The position numbers and the translations under genes are program-made. The notes under the pieces are model-generated. The model worked only from the letters and a program-made list of their open reading frames with translations. It was not told the origin of the DNA and did no database searches. A stretch of DNA of 6,150 nt from contig DPVV01000144.1 in the NCBI GenBank assembly GCA_003526525.1, forward strand, positions 2,628 to 8,777. The letters run 5' to 3'. Positions 5,331 to 6,150 of the stretch are shown here, piece by piece. Positions within the stretch are counted from its first letter, which is position 1. Every line of letters starts with the position of its first letter. Source of the stretch: Lachnoclostridium phytofermentans (GTDB lineage Bacteria > Bacillota > Clostridia > Lachnospirales > Lachnospiraceae).

Positions 5331-5990
5331 GTGAATGTAGAAGAGTATAAAAAGATTGTTGAAGCCAATAAAAATAATGGAGAAATAGGAGCAGAGCATA
5401 ACGAGTTAAACAAAGTATGGACAAAGAATAGAAAGGGTAAGATGCCATATTTGCTTAAGGTATTTTTATTTTCCTTTCTCTATGCGATTGCGATATTGAT
5501 TTTAATGTTTATTTTTGACGCAATAACAGAGGAATATAGTATATTGCTGATGGTACTTACAGTTATCGCATCTATCCCTATATTAATTGCATTTGGTAAG
5601 AAAAATATGAGTAATTTTATTACTTATATTTCATATGATGGCGACTTGTATCGCTTGATGTATACGAAACAAAATCTATCGTTTACGTCAGATGTATTAC
5701 CAATTCAACTACTTGGTGCTGCTTTAACAATGTCTGGAGCAAATAAAGCGGTAAATAAAGCTGCCAATGCGGGAGTAGATATCGAGAAAACAATCAATAT
5801 TATGAGCAATGATCCTAATACATGGCGTATTGATAGGATAAAGGAACTTAAAGTACATAAACATGGATTTAAAGCAAAGGTAGTCGTTACAATAGTAATG
5901 ACGAATAAAACAAAATCCAAGAATATAAGCGTATTGGATGATTATATGGATTATTCTTCATTATTAGATACTGTTAAAAAGTTAAAGTAA
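5331..5990 (+). CDS. Two-transmembrane protein of unknown function
   Basis: I do not recognise this 219-residue protein. It begins with a charged, hydrophilic stretch (1-40) ending in KNRKGK. Two hydrophobic segments follow (about 41-62 and 70-88), separated by a short acidic loop, DAITEEYS. GKK follows the second segment, so by the positive-inside rule both ends should be cytoplasmic. Residues 90-219 form a soluble domain with alternating hydrophobic/charged stretches such as AKVVVTIVM (182-190), suggesting beta strands, plus a small-residue region rich in Ala, Gly and Asn (129-149) that includes ANKAVNKAANAG. There is no catalytic motif that I can name and no signal peptide. The start is GTG at 5331, supported by AAGGAGG at 5317-5323 with a 7-nt spacer. 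It has its own promoter, a long leader and a downstream terminator, so it is a single-gene unit apparently unrelated to the liv-dha operon. Confidence 0.8.
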   Translation: MNVEEYKKIVEANKNNGEIGAEHNELNKVWTKNRKGKMPYLLKVFLFSFLYAIAILILMFIFDAITEEYSILLMVLTVIASIPILIAFGKKNMSNFITYISYDGDLYRLMYTKQNLSFTSDVLPIQLLGAALTMSGANKAVNKAANAGVDIEKTINIMSNDPNTWRIDRIKELKVHKHGFKAKVVVTIVMTNKTKSKNISVLDDYMDYSSLLDTVKKLK

Positions 5991-6084
5991 ACATATTATG
6001 AGAATATTTTGATTAAGATATTTTCTGATAGAATAGAATGCGGATAATTATAAATAACTTATTTCTAATTATAAAATAATTTAT

Positions 6085-6130
6085 ATTGCGAACATGACAT
6101 ACTGTTGTCGTGTTCGCAATGTTATTATAT
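6085..6130 (+). terminator. Strong inverted-repeat terminator after the membrane protein gene
   Basis: Bases 6085-6099 pair with 6106-6120 to form a 15-bp stem with one T-G wobble and a 6-nt loop, TACTGT; the outer arms are ATTGCGAACA and TGTTCGCAAT. The following GTTATTATAT is T-rich but not a clean T-run. On the opposite strand the tail is also AT-rich, so it could act in both directions. The 94 nt between the stop codon and the stem are AT-rich with no gene seen. Confidence 0.7.
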
Positions 6131-6150
6131 AGAAAGAAAAAGAGGGAAGA

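Noticed and set aside
6045..6079. Near-repeat TAATTATAAATAA / TAATTATAAAATAA
   Set aside because: Low-complexity AT sequence; two imperfect copies are not evidence of an iteron or CRISPR-like array.

Overview
The window reads as chromosomal DNA from a low-GC, spore-former-type Clostridia genome. The evidence is the AT-rich base composition with strong AGGAGG-type ribosome binding sites, and the protein sequences have a Lachnospiraceae/Lachnoclostridium feel. The genus is an inference, not something the sequence proves. All genes found are on the + strand.

Bases 1 to about 3180 are the 3' part of one operon. It enters the window inside a LivG-type ABC ATPase and continues with a complete LivF-type ATPase, both from a hydrophobic/branched-chain amino acid (HAAT) importer. 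Next come a DhaK-like substrate-binding kinase subunit, a DhaL-like nucleotide-binding subunit, and a small cysteine-rich protein of the L-2-amino-thiazoline-4-carboxylate (ATC) hydrolase family. Gaps are short (an 8-nt overlap, then 29, 12 and 68 nt) and the first terminator follows the last gene. No DhaM (PTS phosphodonor) gene is visible.

Bases 3181-5042 hold a separately transcribed regulator with a GAF-like domain, a PAS domain, an AAA+-like domain and a Fis-type helix-turn-helix. This is the architecture of DhaR/sigma-54 activators. Its AAA+ domain has lost Walker A, the GAFTGA loop and the arginine-finger region, so it should not act as a normal sigma-54 activator. In E. coli, DhaR senses the state of DhaK and DhaL by direct contact, and this gene next to dhaKL suggests a related circuit.

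Bases 5043-6150 look unrelated. A good promoter is followed by a leader of roughly 240 nt with several hairpins, two of which exclude each other. Then come a two-transmembrane protein of unknown function and a strong 15-bp inverted-repeat terminator.

The most interesting reading is an uncharacterised import-and-phosphorylate system: an amino-acid-type ABC importer, a variant DhaKL kinase and an ATC-hydrolase-like enzyme under a degenerate DhaR-like regulator. Its substrate is probably not plain dihydroxyacetone, because the DhaL active-site motifs are altered at several normally conserved positions.
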